Positions 4,764 to 10,709 of a stretch of 10,709 nt of DNA are shown piece by piece. This DNA comes from Ardenticatenales bacterium. Its GTDB lineage: Bacteria; Chloroflexota; Anaerolineae; Ardenticatenales; Ardenticatenaceae. Position numbers and translations under genes: made by a program. The first letter of the stretch is position 1, and each line of letters starts with the position of its first letter. The stretch is taken from the NCBI GenBank assembly GCA_013812995.1, contig JACCSL010000345.1, positions 1 through 10,709 on the forward strand, in the 5' to 3' direction. The notes under the pieces are model-generated. The model ran no database searches, was not told the DNA's origin, and was given only the letters and a program-made list of their open reading frames with translations.

Positions 4764-7099
4764 CCACCAAGAGCTTCGGACAGCGCATCAAGCGCAACGA
4801 GGACCCGCAGCTACTCACGGGCCGCGCCCAGTTCGTGGACGATGTTCACATTCCGGGCATGCTCCACGTCGCCTTCAAGCGCAGCGACTACGCCCACGCC
4901 CGCATCACCGGCATCGACCTGGAAGCGGCAAAGTCCATGCCCGGCGTCGTCGCGGTCTACACCGCTGAGGATCTGGGTGATTTCTGGCAGCCCTCGCCGC
5001 TCCTGGTTCCCCCGCCCCCCGCCGAGCATGTCGTCTTCAACAAGCGCACCAGCGGCCAGCTTGCCAGGAGCAAAGTGCGCTTCGTGGGCGAGGCCATCGT
5101 CATGGTCGTCGCGGAGAGCCGCTACCTGGCCGAGGATGCGGCAGAGACCATCATAGTCGATTACGAGCCGCTGGATGCTGTCGTAGGACTAGAGGCCGCG
5201 CTCACCGAAGACAGCGCGCTTGTCCATGAGGATGTTGGCTCGAACATCGGCGCGCATGTTATTCAGCGCAAGGGCGACTATGACACTGCCCGCGCTCAGG
5301 CCGACCTAGTGATCTCGCGTCGCCTGCTCTATGACCGGGGCACCGCCGCACCGATGGAAACGCGCGGCGTCGTCGCCCACTACGACCACCTGGCGCGCCA
5401 TCTCACTGTCTGGGACTCCACGCAGGCTCCAATTCCGATTCGCAACGGGCTGGCCGCCATGTTTGGCCTCTCCGAGCGGCAGGTGCGCGTGATCGCGCCC
5501 TTCGTCGGCGGCGGTTTCGGGCCAAAGGTGATGATGTTCTACCCGGAAGAGACGCTCGTTCCCTGGGCCGCCATCAAGCTGGAGCGTCCCGTCAAATGGA
5601 TCGAGGACCGGCTGGAGAACTTCTACGCAATGACGCACGAGCGCGGCCAACTCCACGACTCGGAGATTGCGCTTACCAAAGAGGGGAAAATCCTGGGCGT
5701 GAAGGATGTGTTCCTCCATGACACCGGGGCCTACATTCCCTACGGATTGACGGTCCCGATCAACACCCAATGTACGCTGCTTGGCCCGTACGTCGTGCCC
5801 CACTACTACACGGAGTTCAAGGCACTCTTCACGAATAAAACAGTGGTCACGCCCTACCGGGGGGCCGGGCGGCAGCACGGCGTCTTCGTCATGGAGCGTC
5901 TCCTTGACATCGCCGCGAAAGAGCTGGGCATGGACCCGCTGGAACTGCGCCGCATCAACTTCATCCAGCCGGAGCAATTCCCCTGGTGCAACGAGATCAT
6001 CTACCAGGATTTCACCAAGCTGACCTACGACAGCGGCAACTATGAGCCTGTTCTTGACAAAGCCATGCGCATGATTGGTTGGGATGAGTGGCGGCAGAAC
6101 GAGCAGCCCCGCCTCCGCGCCGAGGGGCGCAAGGTTGGGATTGGCCTAGTCATGTACGTCGAGGGGACAGGCATTGGCCCGTACGAGGGCGCGCGCGTGC
6201 AGGTGGAAACCACTGGGAAGGTCACCATCGTGACGGGCATCGGGACTCAGGGGCAGGGCCACTACACCAGCTTCGCCCAGATCGCGGCAGATGCGCTGGG
6301 GGTGCCGATGAAAGACATCTATATCTCGACCGGCGATACCGGCCAGTTCAGCTGGGGCGTAGGCACCTTCGCCAGTCGCGGCGCAGTCGTCGCGGGCTCA
6401 GCGGTCTACTCCGCCGCGCAGATGGTGCGTGAGAAGGCACTCAAGCAGGCCGCCGAGCACCTGGAGGCCAGCGAGGCCGACATCGAGCTGGTCGATGGCT
6501 TCGCGCAGGTGCGCGGCGCGCCGGGCGCGCGCGTTCCGCTGGCAACGCTCGCCGCCAGCGCCAACCCGCTGCGAGGCGCGGTCCGCCCTGGCACCGAACC
6601 GGGCCTGGAGGCAACGGCCTACTTTGGCCCGCAGATGGGCACCACGGCCAGCGGCGCACACGCCATGATCGTCGAGGTGGACCCCGAGACCTACCAGCTC
6701 AAGATTCTCAAGTATGTGGTCGTTCACGACTGTGGTCCCCTCATCAACCCGCTCATCGTGGATGGTCAGGTGCATGGCGGCGTCGCGCAGGGCATTGGCA
6801 ACGCCTTCTACGAGCAACTGATCTATGATGAAACCGGGCAGCTGCTCAATGCCTCCTTCATGGATTACCTCCTGCCGACCTCCACCGATGTGCCGCGCAT
6901 GGAACTGGGCCACGAGGAAACCCCCTCGCCCCTCAATCCCCTTGGGGTCAAAGGCGCGGGCGAAGCTGGGGCCATTCCCGTCGGTCCCCTCTTCGCCCAG
7001 GCGCTGGAAGATGCGCTGATTGACAGCGGGCTTGAGATTTTGGAGATTCCGCTCAGCCCCAGCCGCCTCTGGGAACTGGTCGAGGGGGGCGACGCGTAA
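4760..7099 (+). CDS. Molybdenum hydroxylase, molybdopterin-binding large subunit (form II CoxL/XdhA-like)
   Basis: A 779-residue catalytic subunit, full length for the family. The aldehyde oxidase/xanthine dehydrogenase a/b hammerhead domain covers about residues 15-140. The molybdopterin-binding part follows, with APMETRG near 197, FVGGGFGPK at 248-256, TPYRGAGR at 364-371, GTQGQGHYTSFAQIAADALG in the middle and KGAGEAGAIPVGP near the end. Glu735 in that last motif matches the catalytic Glu of the family. The TPYRGAGR motif is of the RGAGR type, not the AYxCSFR loop with active-site Cys of form I CO dehydrogenase, so true CO oxidation is unlikely. Oxidative hydroxylation of a heterocycle, purine or aldehyde is more likely, and the neighbouring cyclase and DUF1116 genes point to an N-containing substrate. 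GGAG at 4746-4749 precedes the start. No maturation gene is visible here. Confidence 0.95.
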   Translation: MTTKSFGQRIKRNEDPQLLTGRAQFVDDVHIPGMLHVAFKRSDYAHARITGIDLEAAKSMPGVVAVYTAEDLGDFWQPSPLLVPPPPAEHVVFNKRTSGQLARSKVRFVGEAIVMVVAESRYLAEDAAETIIVDYEPLDAVVGLEAALTEDSALVHEDVGSNIGAHVIQRKGDYDTARAQADLVISRRLLYDRGTAAPMETRGVVAHYDHLARHLTVWDSTQAPIPIRNGLAAMFGLSERQVRVIAPFVGGGFGPKVMMFYPEETLVPWAAIKLERPVKWIEDRLENFYAMTHERGQLHDSEIALTKEGKILGVKDVFLHDTGAYIPYGLTVPINTQCTLLGPYVVPHYYTEFKALFTNKTVVTPYRGAGRQHGVFVMERLLDIAAKELGMDPLELRRINFIQPEQFPWCNEIIYQDFTKLTYDSGNYEPVLDKAMRMIGWDEWRQNEQPRLRAEGRKVGIGLVMYVEGTGIGPYEGARVQVETTGKVTIVTGIGTQGQGHYTSFAQIAADALGVPMKDIYISTGDTGQFSWGVGTFASRGAVVAGSAVYSAAQMVREKALKQAAEHLEASEADIELVDGFAQVRGAPGARVPLATLAASANPLRGAVRPGTEPGLEATAYFGPQMGTTASGAHAMIVEVDPETYQLKILKYVVVHDCGPLINPLIVDGQVHGGVAQGIGNAFYEQLIYDETGQLLNASFMDYLLPTSTDVPRMELGHEETPSPLNPLGVKGAGEAGAIPVGPLFAQALEDALIDSGLEILEIPLSPSRLWELVEGGDA

Positions 7100-7114
7100 C
7101 AGCGCCGTAAACGT

Positions 7115-7142
7115 TTGCCTTTATGCACTTTTCCTCTATAAT
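7115..7142 (+). promoter_or_regulatory. Probable sigma-70 promoter of the rpsP operon
   Basis: TTGCCT (7115-7120, 4 of 6 to consensus) and a perfect TATAAT (7137-7142) are separated by 16 bp. Transcription should start near 7149, about 85 nt before rpsP. The likely start point coincides with the first bases of the terminator hairpin at 7148. Confidence 0.65.
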
Positions 7143-7147
7143 CACCC

Positions 7148-7178
7148 AACCTGCCTGCCGCCAGGCGGGTTCTTTTTT
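7148..7178 (+). terminator. Rho-independent terminator behind the molybdenum hydroxylase operon
   Basis: The 10-bp stem AACCTGCCTG / CAGGCGGGTT (one G-T wobble) has a CCGC loop and is followed by C and six T residues (7173-7178). It should end transcripts from the large-subunit gene. It lies only 5 nt after the -10 box of the rpsP promoter, so rpsP mRNA would carry the same hairpin at its extreme 5' end. Confidence 0.85.
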
Positions 7179-7218
7179 GCATGGTCACAAATCGGAGATT
7201 GCAGTCGCGTCTCTTCAC

Positions 7219-7224
7219 AAGGAG
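7219..7224 (+). promoter_or_regulatory. Ribosome-binding site deciding the rpsP start
   Basis: AAGGAG lies 10 nt before the ATG at 7235. An in-frame ATG at 7181 would add 18 residues but has only the terminator's T-run before it, and S16 proteins normally begin M-V-K-I-R-L as they do from 7235. Confidence 0.85.
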
Positions 7225-7234
7225 TTTTTCTCAC

Positions 7235-7543
7235 ATGGTCAAAATTCGTCTGCGCCGCACGGGTAAGAAGGACCAGCCCTCTTATCGCATCGTTGTGGCG
7301 GATAGCCGCTCTCCCCGCGATGGTCGCTTCATCGAGAACCTCGGCCACTACAACCCCCTTACCGATCCTGAGACCGTCAAGTTTGACCGGGTGAAGGCTC
7401 TACAGTGGGTCGCTAAGGGTGCCCAGCCCACCGAGGCCGTGCGCCGGATGCTGAAGAAGGCGGGAGTCTACGATGCCCTGCCCCGCTTCCACGCTGGCGA
7501 AACCCCCGAGCAGATTTTCGGTGCCGAGGCCGTGGAAGGCTAA
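7235..7543 (+). CDS. rpsP: 30S ribosomal protein S16
   Basis: A 102-residue S16 protein, which binds 16S rRNA and helps assemble the 30S subunit. The N-terminus [20 protein letters not shown] and the block [16 protein letters not shown] (residues 28-43) are diagnostic. The C-terminal tail GAEAVEG is a short extension, common in the family. It is the first gene of a three-gene operon with khpA 3 nt downstream and rimM after that, a widely conserved grouping. GGAAGG within its last codons serves as the khpA ribosome-binding site. Confidence 0.98.
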   Translation: MVKIRLRRTGKKDQPSYRIVVADSRSPRDGRFIENLGHYNPLTDPETVKFDRVKALQWVAKGAQPTEAVRRMLKKAGVYDALPRFHAGETPEQIFGAEAVEG

Positions 7544-7546
7544 GAA

Positions 7547-7777
7547 ATGCAAGAGTTGATCACCTACATCGCCAAGAACCTGGTCGATAATCCCGAGAGC
7601 GTCCAACTGGAGGAGCGCTCCCGAGGTCGAAATTATGTCGATCTCTACCTCCACGTTGAGCGTGAGGATATGGGCCGCGTGATCGGCAAGGGCGGGCGCG
7701 TCGCTAACGCGATGCGTAGCCTCGTGCGGGTTGCGGCCATCAAACAGGGCAAACGGGTGAACCTGGAGATCCGCTAG
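7547..7777 (+). CDS. khpA: KH-domain RNA-binding protein KhpA (YlqC)
   Basis: A 76-residue single KH domain with the nucleic-acid-binding GxxG loop at residues 47-50 in GRVIGKGGRVANAMR. KhpA proteins bind RNA, often as a partner of KhpB, and are linked to ribosome maturation and cell-envelope control in Gram-positive bacteria (family knowledge). Length is exactly typical. The gene lies between rpsP and rimM, its usual place. GGAAGG at 7534-7539 is 7 nt before the start, and the TAG stop directly abuts the rimM ATG, so the genes are probably translationally coupled. Confidence 0.95.
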   Translation: MQELITYIAKNLVDNPESVQLEERSRGRNYVDLYLHVEREDMGRVIGKGGRVANAMRSLVRVAAIKQGKRVNLEIR

Positions 7778-8293
7778 ATGTCCGAGGACGAAGAATGGAT
7801 CACCATCGGTAAAATTTCCTCGGCGCATGGGATCCGGGGCGAGGTAAAACTTAGCCTCTTCGTCGATGAGTCAGATTTTTTAGCTGACCTCGAGATACTC
7901 TTTCTCGAAGGGCGACCCCGCAAGGAGATCGCGATCAAACAGGTGCGCCTCCAGCAGACTCAGGCCATCCTTCATATTGCAGGCGTCGAGGACCGCAACG
8001 AGGCCGAGCGGCTCCGGGGCCGTCTGGTATCGATTCCCCTCTCGTGGCTCCCCGCCTTGAGTGAGGACGAATATTACGTTGCGGAGATCATTGGCCTCTC
8101 CGTCGAAACAGCCGAGGGCGAGCGCCTTGGTGAGGTCGCCGAGGTCATGTTTACGGGCGCGAACGAGGTCTATGTGATCCGTGGCGGTGAGCGCGGCGAG
8201 ATTCTCCTTCCCGCTATCGAGTCTGTTATCCAATCCGTTGACCTTGAGGCAGAGCGTATCCTTGTGGTAGTGCCGGAAGGCTTGCTCGATTAA
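7778..8293 (+). CDS. rimM: Ribosome maturation factor RimM
   Basis: A 171-residue 16S rRNA processing factor that binds S19 and assists maturation of the 30S head. The N-terminal RimM domain begins ITIGKISSAHGIRGEVKL (residues 8-25), the classic motif. The C-terminal PRC-barrel domain runs from DEYYVAEIIG near 97 to about 168, with GEILLPAI near 140. Length is normal. The ATG follows the khpA stop without a gap and has GGAG at 7765-7768. A strong terminator closes the operon 24 nt after its stop, so the usual next genes trmD and rplS are not part of this transcript. Confidence 0.97.
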   Translation: MSEDEEWITIGKISSAHGIRGEVKLSLFVDESDFLADLEILFLEGRPRKEIAIKQVRLQQTQAILHIAGVEDRNEAERLRGRLVSIPLSWLPALSEDEYYVAEIIGLSVETAEGERLGEVAEVMFTGANEVYVIRGGERGEILLPAIESVIQSVDLEAERILVVVPEGLLD

Positions 8294-8317
8294 ACGTGAC
8301 CAGCACGACGTCTTGTG

Positions 8318-8346
8318 ACTGCGGCGGCCTGCCCGCCGCAGTTTTT
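8318..8346 (+). terminator. Rho-independent terminator of the rpsP-khpA-rimM operon
   Basis: A perfect 10-bp GC-rich stem, ACTGCGGCGG / CCGCCGCAGT, with a 5-nt loop CCTGC, runs into TTTTT at 8342-8346. It lies just after rimM and 30 nt before the dprA promoter. Confidence 0.9.
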
Positions 8347-8375
8347 ATTTGTCCGACCCAAGCCGCGCAAAATCT

Positions 8376-8405
8376 TTGACACTGTAAAAATCGCTGTGGT
8401 ATGCT
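8376..8405 (+). promoter_or_regulatory. Sigma-70 promoter of dprA-manC
   Basis: A perfect TTGACA (8376-8381) and TATGCT (8400-8405) are 18 bp apart. TGG before the -10 box (8397-8399) gives an extended -10. Transcription should start near 8412, leaving a leader of about 30 nt before the dprA ATG at 8442, which is preceded by a weak GGGG (8434-8437). Confidence 0.75.
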
Positions 8406-8441
8406 TGCGCCCAATCTCGCGGCCGCTGCCAATGGGGAACC

Positions 8442-9533
8442 ATGTCTGACCTGGTATACTGGATAGCCTTCAACCGAGTGCCCGGCGTTGGCCCTGCCCG
8501 ACTCCGGGCACTGCTAGAGTTCTTCCACGACGATCTACAGGTGGCCTGGGAGGCAGATTCCTGGCTGCTCGCCCGCGCGGGCCTTGACCGCCGCACCATC
8601 GAGAGCCTGCTGGAAACGCGCAACACGCTTCGGCTGGAACGCGAGCTGTCACTGATCGAGGAGCACCAGGTCACCGTACTCACCTGGGCAAGCCCTGACT
8701 ACCCACGCCTGCTGCGCCAGATTCCTGGCTCTCCTCCGGTTCTTTATGTGCGTGGCACCCTTCTTCTGGAAGATGAGTGGGCCGTGGCGATGGTCGGAAC
8801 GCGGAACGTGACGCCCTACGGACGCCAGGTGACCGAGTCGCTGGCGACGGGGTTATGCGCGGCCAATCTGACGATTGTCAGCGGCCTGGCGCTTGGGGTA
8901 GATCGCATTGCCCACCAGAGTACCATGCAGGCCGGTGGGCGAACCATCGCCGTTCTGGCCAATGGGGTGGAGCGTCCCTACCCTGCCAGCAACCGTCGGC
9001 TGGCCGAGATGATTGTCTCCGAAAAGCAGGGCGCGCTGGTGAGCGAGTATCCTATTGGTACCCGCCCCGAGGCAAGCAACTTTCCCCCTCGTAACCGCAT
9101 CATCAGTGGTCTCTCGCTGGGAACCATCGTGGTGGAAGCGGGCGAGCGGAGCGGCGCGCTGATTACCTCGCAGAACGCGCTGGAGCAGGACCGGCAGGTA
9201 TTTGCTGTGCCAGGCAGTATCTTCAGCCCGGCTAGTCGGGGAACCAATGACCTGATCAGCCAGGGGGCGATTCCTGCCCTCTCGGCCGAGACGGTGCTAC
9301 GGGCGCTTGATGTGCAGATGGCAGAACCGCAAAAAGTCGTCCGCCAGGTGGTCGCCATGAGCGCCACCGAGGAGCGTCTTCTTTCCGAGTTAAGCAGCGA
9401 TCCCCTCCATGTCGATGATGTGGGGCAACGCTGCGGCATTGCCGCCGCTGACCTGAGCAGCACCCTGGCTCTGCTGGAGCTGAAGGGTATGGTCCGGCAG
9501 GTGGGTGGCATGATGTATGTAAGGATTCTTTGA
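8442..9533 (+). CDS. dprA: DNA-processing protein DprA (Smf)
   Basis: A 363-residue protein that binds incoming single-stranded DNA and loads RecA during natural transformation. An N-terminal helix-hairpin-helix/SAM-like region (about 8-55, with VPGVGPARLRALL) precedes the Rossmann-fold core. Core motifs are MVGTRNVTPYG at 117-127, SGLALGVDRIAH at 147-158, NFPPRNRIISGLS at 213-225 and GERSGALITS at 234-243, with VPGS near 257. A C-terminal winged-helix domain (about 305-363) is present, so this is the full long form. It is widely found even in bacteria not known to be competent. Its stop shares one base with the manC start (TGATG at 9531-9535), giving translational coupling with a functionally unrelated gene. 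Confidence 0.97.
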   Translation: MSDLVYWIAFNRVPGVGPARLRALLEFFHDDLQVAWEADSWLLARAGLDRRTIESLLETRNTLRLERELSLIEEHQVTVLTWASPDYPRLLRQIPGSPPVLYVRGTLLLEDEWAVAMVGTRNVTPYGRQVTESLATGLCAANLTIVSGLALGVDRIAHQSTMQAGGRTIAVLANGVERPYPASNRRLAEMIVSEKQGALVSEYPIGTRPEASNFPPRNRIISGLSLGTIVVEAGERSGALITSQNALEQDRQVFAVPGSIFSPASRGTNDLISQGAIPALSAETVLRALDVQMAEPQKVVRQVVAMSATEERLLSELSSDPLHVDDVGQRCGIAAADLSSTLALLELKGMVRQVGGMMYVRIL

Positions 9534-10624
9534 TGAGCCACACAGACCTTTACGCTTTGATTCTGGCAGGGGGCGTCGGAACCCGCCTCTGGCCCCGCAG
9601 CCGGGCGACACTGCCGAAACAGATGTTGGATCTGACCAGCGATCTCACCATGCTCCAGCAGACCGTCGAGCGTATCCGGGAGATTATTCCGCCCGAGCAT
9701 ATCTGGGTGATGACGAACGCGGAATATGTGGACCTGGTGCGGGAGCAGGTGCCGGACCTGCCACTGGATCATATCGTGGGCGAGCCCAGTCCGAAGGGAA
9801 CCGCTCCTGCGATTGGTCTGGGTGCGCAGTATGTTGCCAGAATTGCCTCCCAAGGAACCATGTTTGCCCTACACGCCGACCACTTTATCTCAAATGAGGC
9901 AGGGTTCCGGCAGGCGATGCTGGCAGCAGCAGAGGTCGCCAGAGAAGGGTGGCTGGTCAATCTGGGGGTTCAGCCTGATCGTCCCGAGACGGGGTACGGG
10001 TATGTCGAGTTAGGCGACAGCCTGGGACTATTTGCGGGGCAACCAGCGCACAAGGTGCTTCGTTTCCGAGAAAAACCAGAGATCGAAAGCGCGCGTCAGT
10101 ATGTAGAGAGTGGGCGTTATCTCTGGAATAGTGGTATTTTCTGCTGGCGGGTGGATGTCATTCAGCAAGAATTTGAGCGACTTCTGCCCGAGATCCAGCA
10201 ATCGCTCCAGCGCATCGGTGCGGCGCTGGGCAGTGAGCATGCCGGTGAAACCTTGCGCGAGGAATGGGAGCATCTCCCCCGCGAGACGACGATTGACCGG
10301 GGCATCATGGAGCACGCCGCGCGGGTGGCAACAGTGCCAATCAGCGTGGGATGGAACGATGTGGGGGCATGGGACAGTCTCGCCGCCCTGATCCCGCCGG
10401 ATGGACAGGGCAACCGCATCACAGGCACGGGCGATACTGTTGTCTTGGACTCGAAAAACATTTTCGTCTACAGTGAAGAGAAGCTGGTCGCCATCGTAGG
10501 GGTGAAAGATTTGATTATCGTCGATACCGGGGATGCCCTGCTCGTCATGCCCCATGACCGGGCGCAGGAAGTGAAGCAGATCGTAGAGCAACTCCGCCAT
10601 CGGGGCCGCACGGACCTGTTATAA
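9533..10624 (+). CDS. manC: Mannose-1-phosphate guanylyltransferase (GDP-mannose pyrophosphorylase), short form
   Basis: A 363-residue nucleotidyltransferase that makes GDP-mannose from mannose-1-phosphate and GTP, feeding glycan and polysaccharide synthesis. The GTP-binding signature LAGGVGTRLWPRSRATLPKQ is at residues 11-30. Others are EPSPKGTAPAI at 84-94, HADHFI with the metal-binding Asp at 114-119, LRFREKP at 176-182, WNSGIF at 198-203 and GWNDVGAWDS at 273-282. The C-terminal part ends in a left-handed beta-helix-like region. The cupin phosphomannose isomerase domain of long bifunctional enzymes is absent, so this is the monofunctional type. The ATG at 9533 is chosen over an upstream TTG at 9530 because AAGGA at 9521-9525 lies 7 nt before it. 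It is coupled to dprA. Confidence 0.95.
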   Translation: MSHTDLYALILAGGVGTRLWPRSRATLPKQMLDLTSDLTMLQQTVERIREIIPPEHIWVMTNAEYVDLVREQVPDLPLDHIVGEPSPKGTAPAIGLGAQYVARIASQGTMFALHADHFISNEAGFRQAMLAAAEVAREGWLVNLGVQPDRPETGYGYVELGDSLGLFAGQPAHKVLRFREKPEIESARQYVESGRYLWNSGIFCWRVDVIQQEFERLLPEIQQSLQRIGAALGSEHAGETLREEWEHLPRETTIDRGIMEHAARVATVPISVGWNDVGAWDSLAALIPPDGQGNRITGTGDTVVLDSKNIFVYSEEKLVAIVGVKDLIIVDTGDALLVMPHDRAQEVKQIVEQLRHRGRTDLL

Positions 10625-10625
10625 T
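10617..10625 (+). promoter_or_regulatory. Possible extended -10 promoter at the end of manC
   Basis: TGTTATAAT is a perfect extended -10 element (TGn plus TATAAT) overlapping the manC stop codon. No convincing -35 box lies 17 bp upstream (CCATCG), which extended -10 promoters can tolerate. Transcription would begin near 10632. It may be a chance product of the TAA stop and its surroundings. Confidence 0.4.
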
Positions 10626-10626
10626 T

Positions 10627-10709
10627 GTGACACCTTCCGAGCTATTTCTGGCCAATCGTCGCGATGCACTTCTCCTTCTTTTGCTACAGGGAGGGGTTCT
10701 GGTATGGGG
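10627..10709 (+). CDS. Start of an unidentified gene, possibly a membrane protein, cut by window end
   Basis: A GTG at 10627, 2 nt after the manC stop, opens a frame that stays open to the window end. It reads VTPSELFLANRRDALLLLLL and then QGGVLVWG, like the cytoplasmic start and first membrane helix of an integral membrane protein. No ribosome-binding site precedes this GTG. A competing start is the ATG at 10704 in another frame, with a strong GGGAGGGG at 10689-10696 spaced 7 nt before it, which would leave only two codons in view. The possible promoter at 10617-10625 favours the ATG, because its transcript would begin after the GTG. No function can be given. Confidence 0.35.
   Translation, partial: MTPSELFLANRRDALLLLLLQGGVLVW

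Noticed and set aside
7181..7234. 18-residue N-terminal extension of S16 from ATG at 7181
   Set aside because: No ribosome-binding site lies before it, it starts right after the terminator T-run, and S16 normally begins at the ATG of 7235. The 8-base CATGGTCA found at both sites is probably chance.
9521..9527. AAGGATT at the end of dprA as another copy of the element's terminal motif
   Set aside because: It is a single short match that works as the manC ribosome-binding site; no inverted partner or duplication is near.
1..10709. CRISPR array, tRNA, rRNA or canonical transposase
   Set aside because: No regularly spaced repeats, cloverleaf-like or rRNA-like segments, and no DDE or tyrosine/serine recombinase motifs were seen in any plausible frame.

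Overview
The window is GC-rich bacterial DNA, tightly packed, with every supported gene on the + strand. No phylogenetic marker settles the host. A form II-type molybdenum hydroxylase operon, a DUF1116 protein and a short ManC next to rpsP-khpA-rimM and dprA would suit a Chloroflexota-like soil bacterium (for example Ktedonobacteria), but this is inference only.

Region 1 (1-7099) is a probable catabolic operon. It holds the 3' part of a DUF1116 gene (relative of AllG/YlbE of oxamate carbamoyltransferase), a cyclase-family metal hydrolase, and the three subunits of a xanthine dehydrogenase/CO dehydrogenase-family hydroxylase: FAD (2775-3647), 2Fe-2S (4281-4763) and molybdopterin (4760-7099). 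Together they suggest hydroxylation and hydrolytic opening of an N-heterocycle or amide, with DUF1116 handling a carbamoyl-type end product. The substrate cannot be read from the sequence.

Two intruders interrupt this operon. The most interesting is an 864-bp unit at 1899-2762. It has inverted ends of about 33 bp (30 of 33 aligned columns identical) and an abutting 4-bp direct repeat TGAG on each side. Its only gene is a tandem-domain GxxExxY protein (PD-(D/E)XK nuclease fold). Removing the unit and one TGAG restores a 9-nt junction between the cyclase stop codon and the FAD-subunit start codon. It therefore looks like a single-gene mobile element without a recognisable transposase, which entered between two operon genes without breaking either. 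The second intruder (3650-4270) is a low-GC gene for a secreted, membrane-anchored NTR/TIMP-like protein lying between the FAD and 2Fe-2S genes.

Region 2 (7100-8346) is the ribosome-biogenesis operon rpsP-khpA-rimM. Its promoter abuts a terminator hairpin, and it ends in a strong terminator without trmD or rplS. Region 3 (8376-10709) has a good promoter, then dprA (DNA uptake and recombination) translationally coupled to manC (GDP-mannose synthesis), then the beginning of an unidentified gene cut by the window end.
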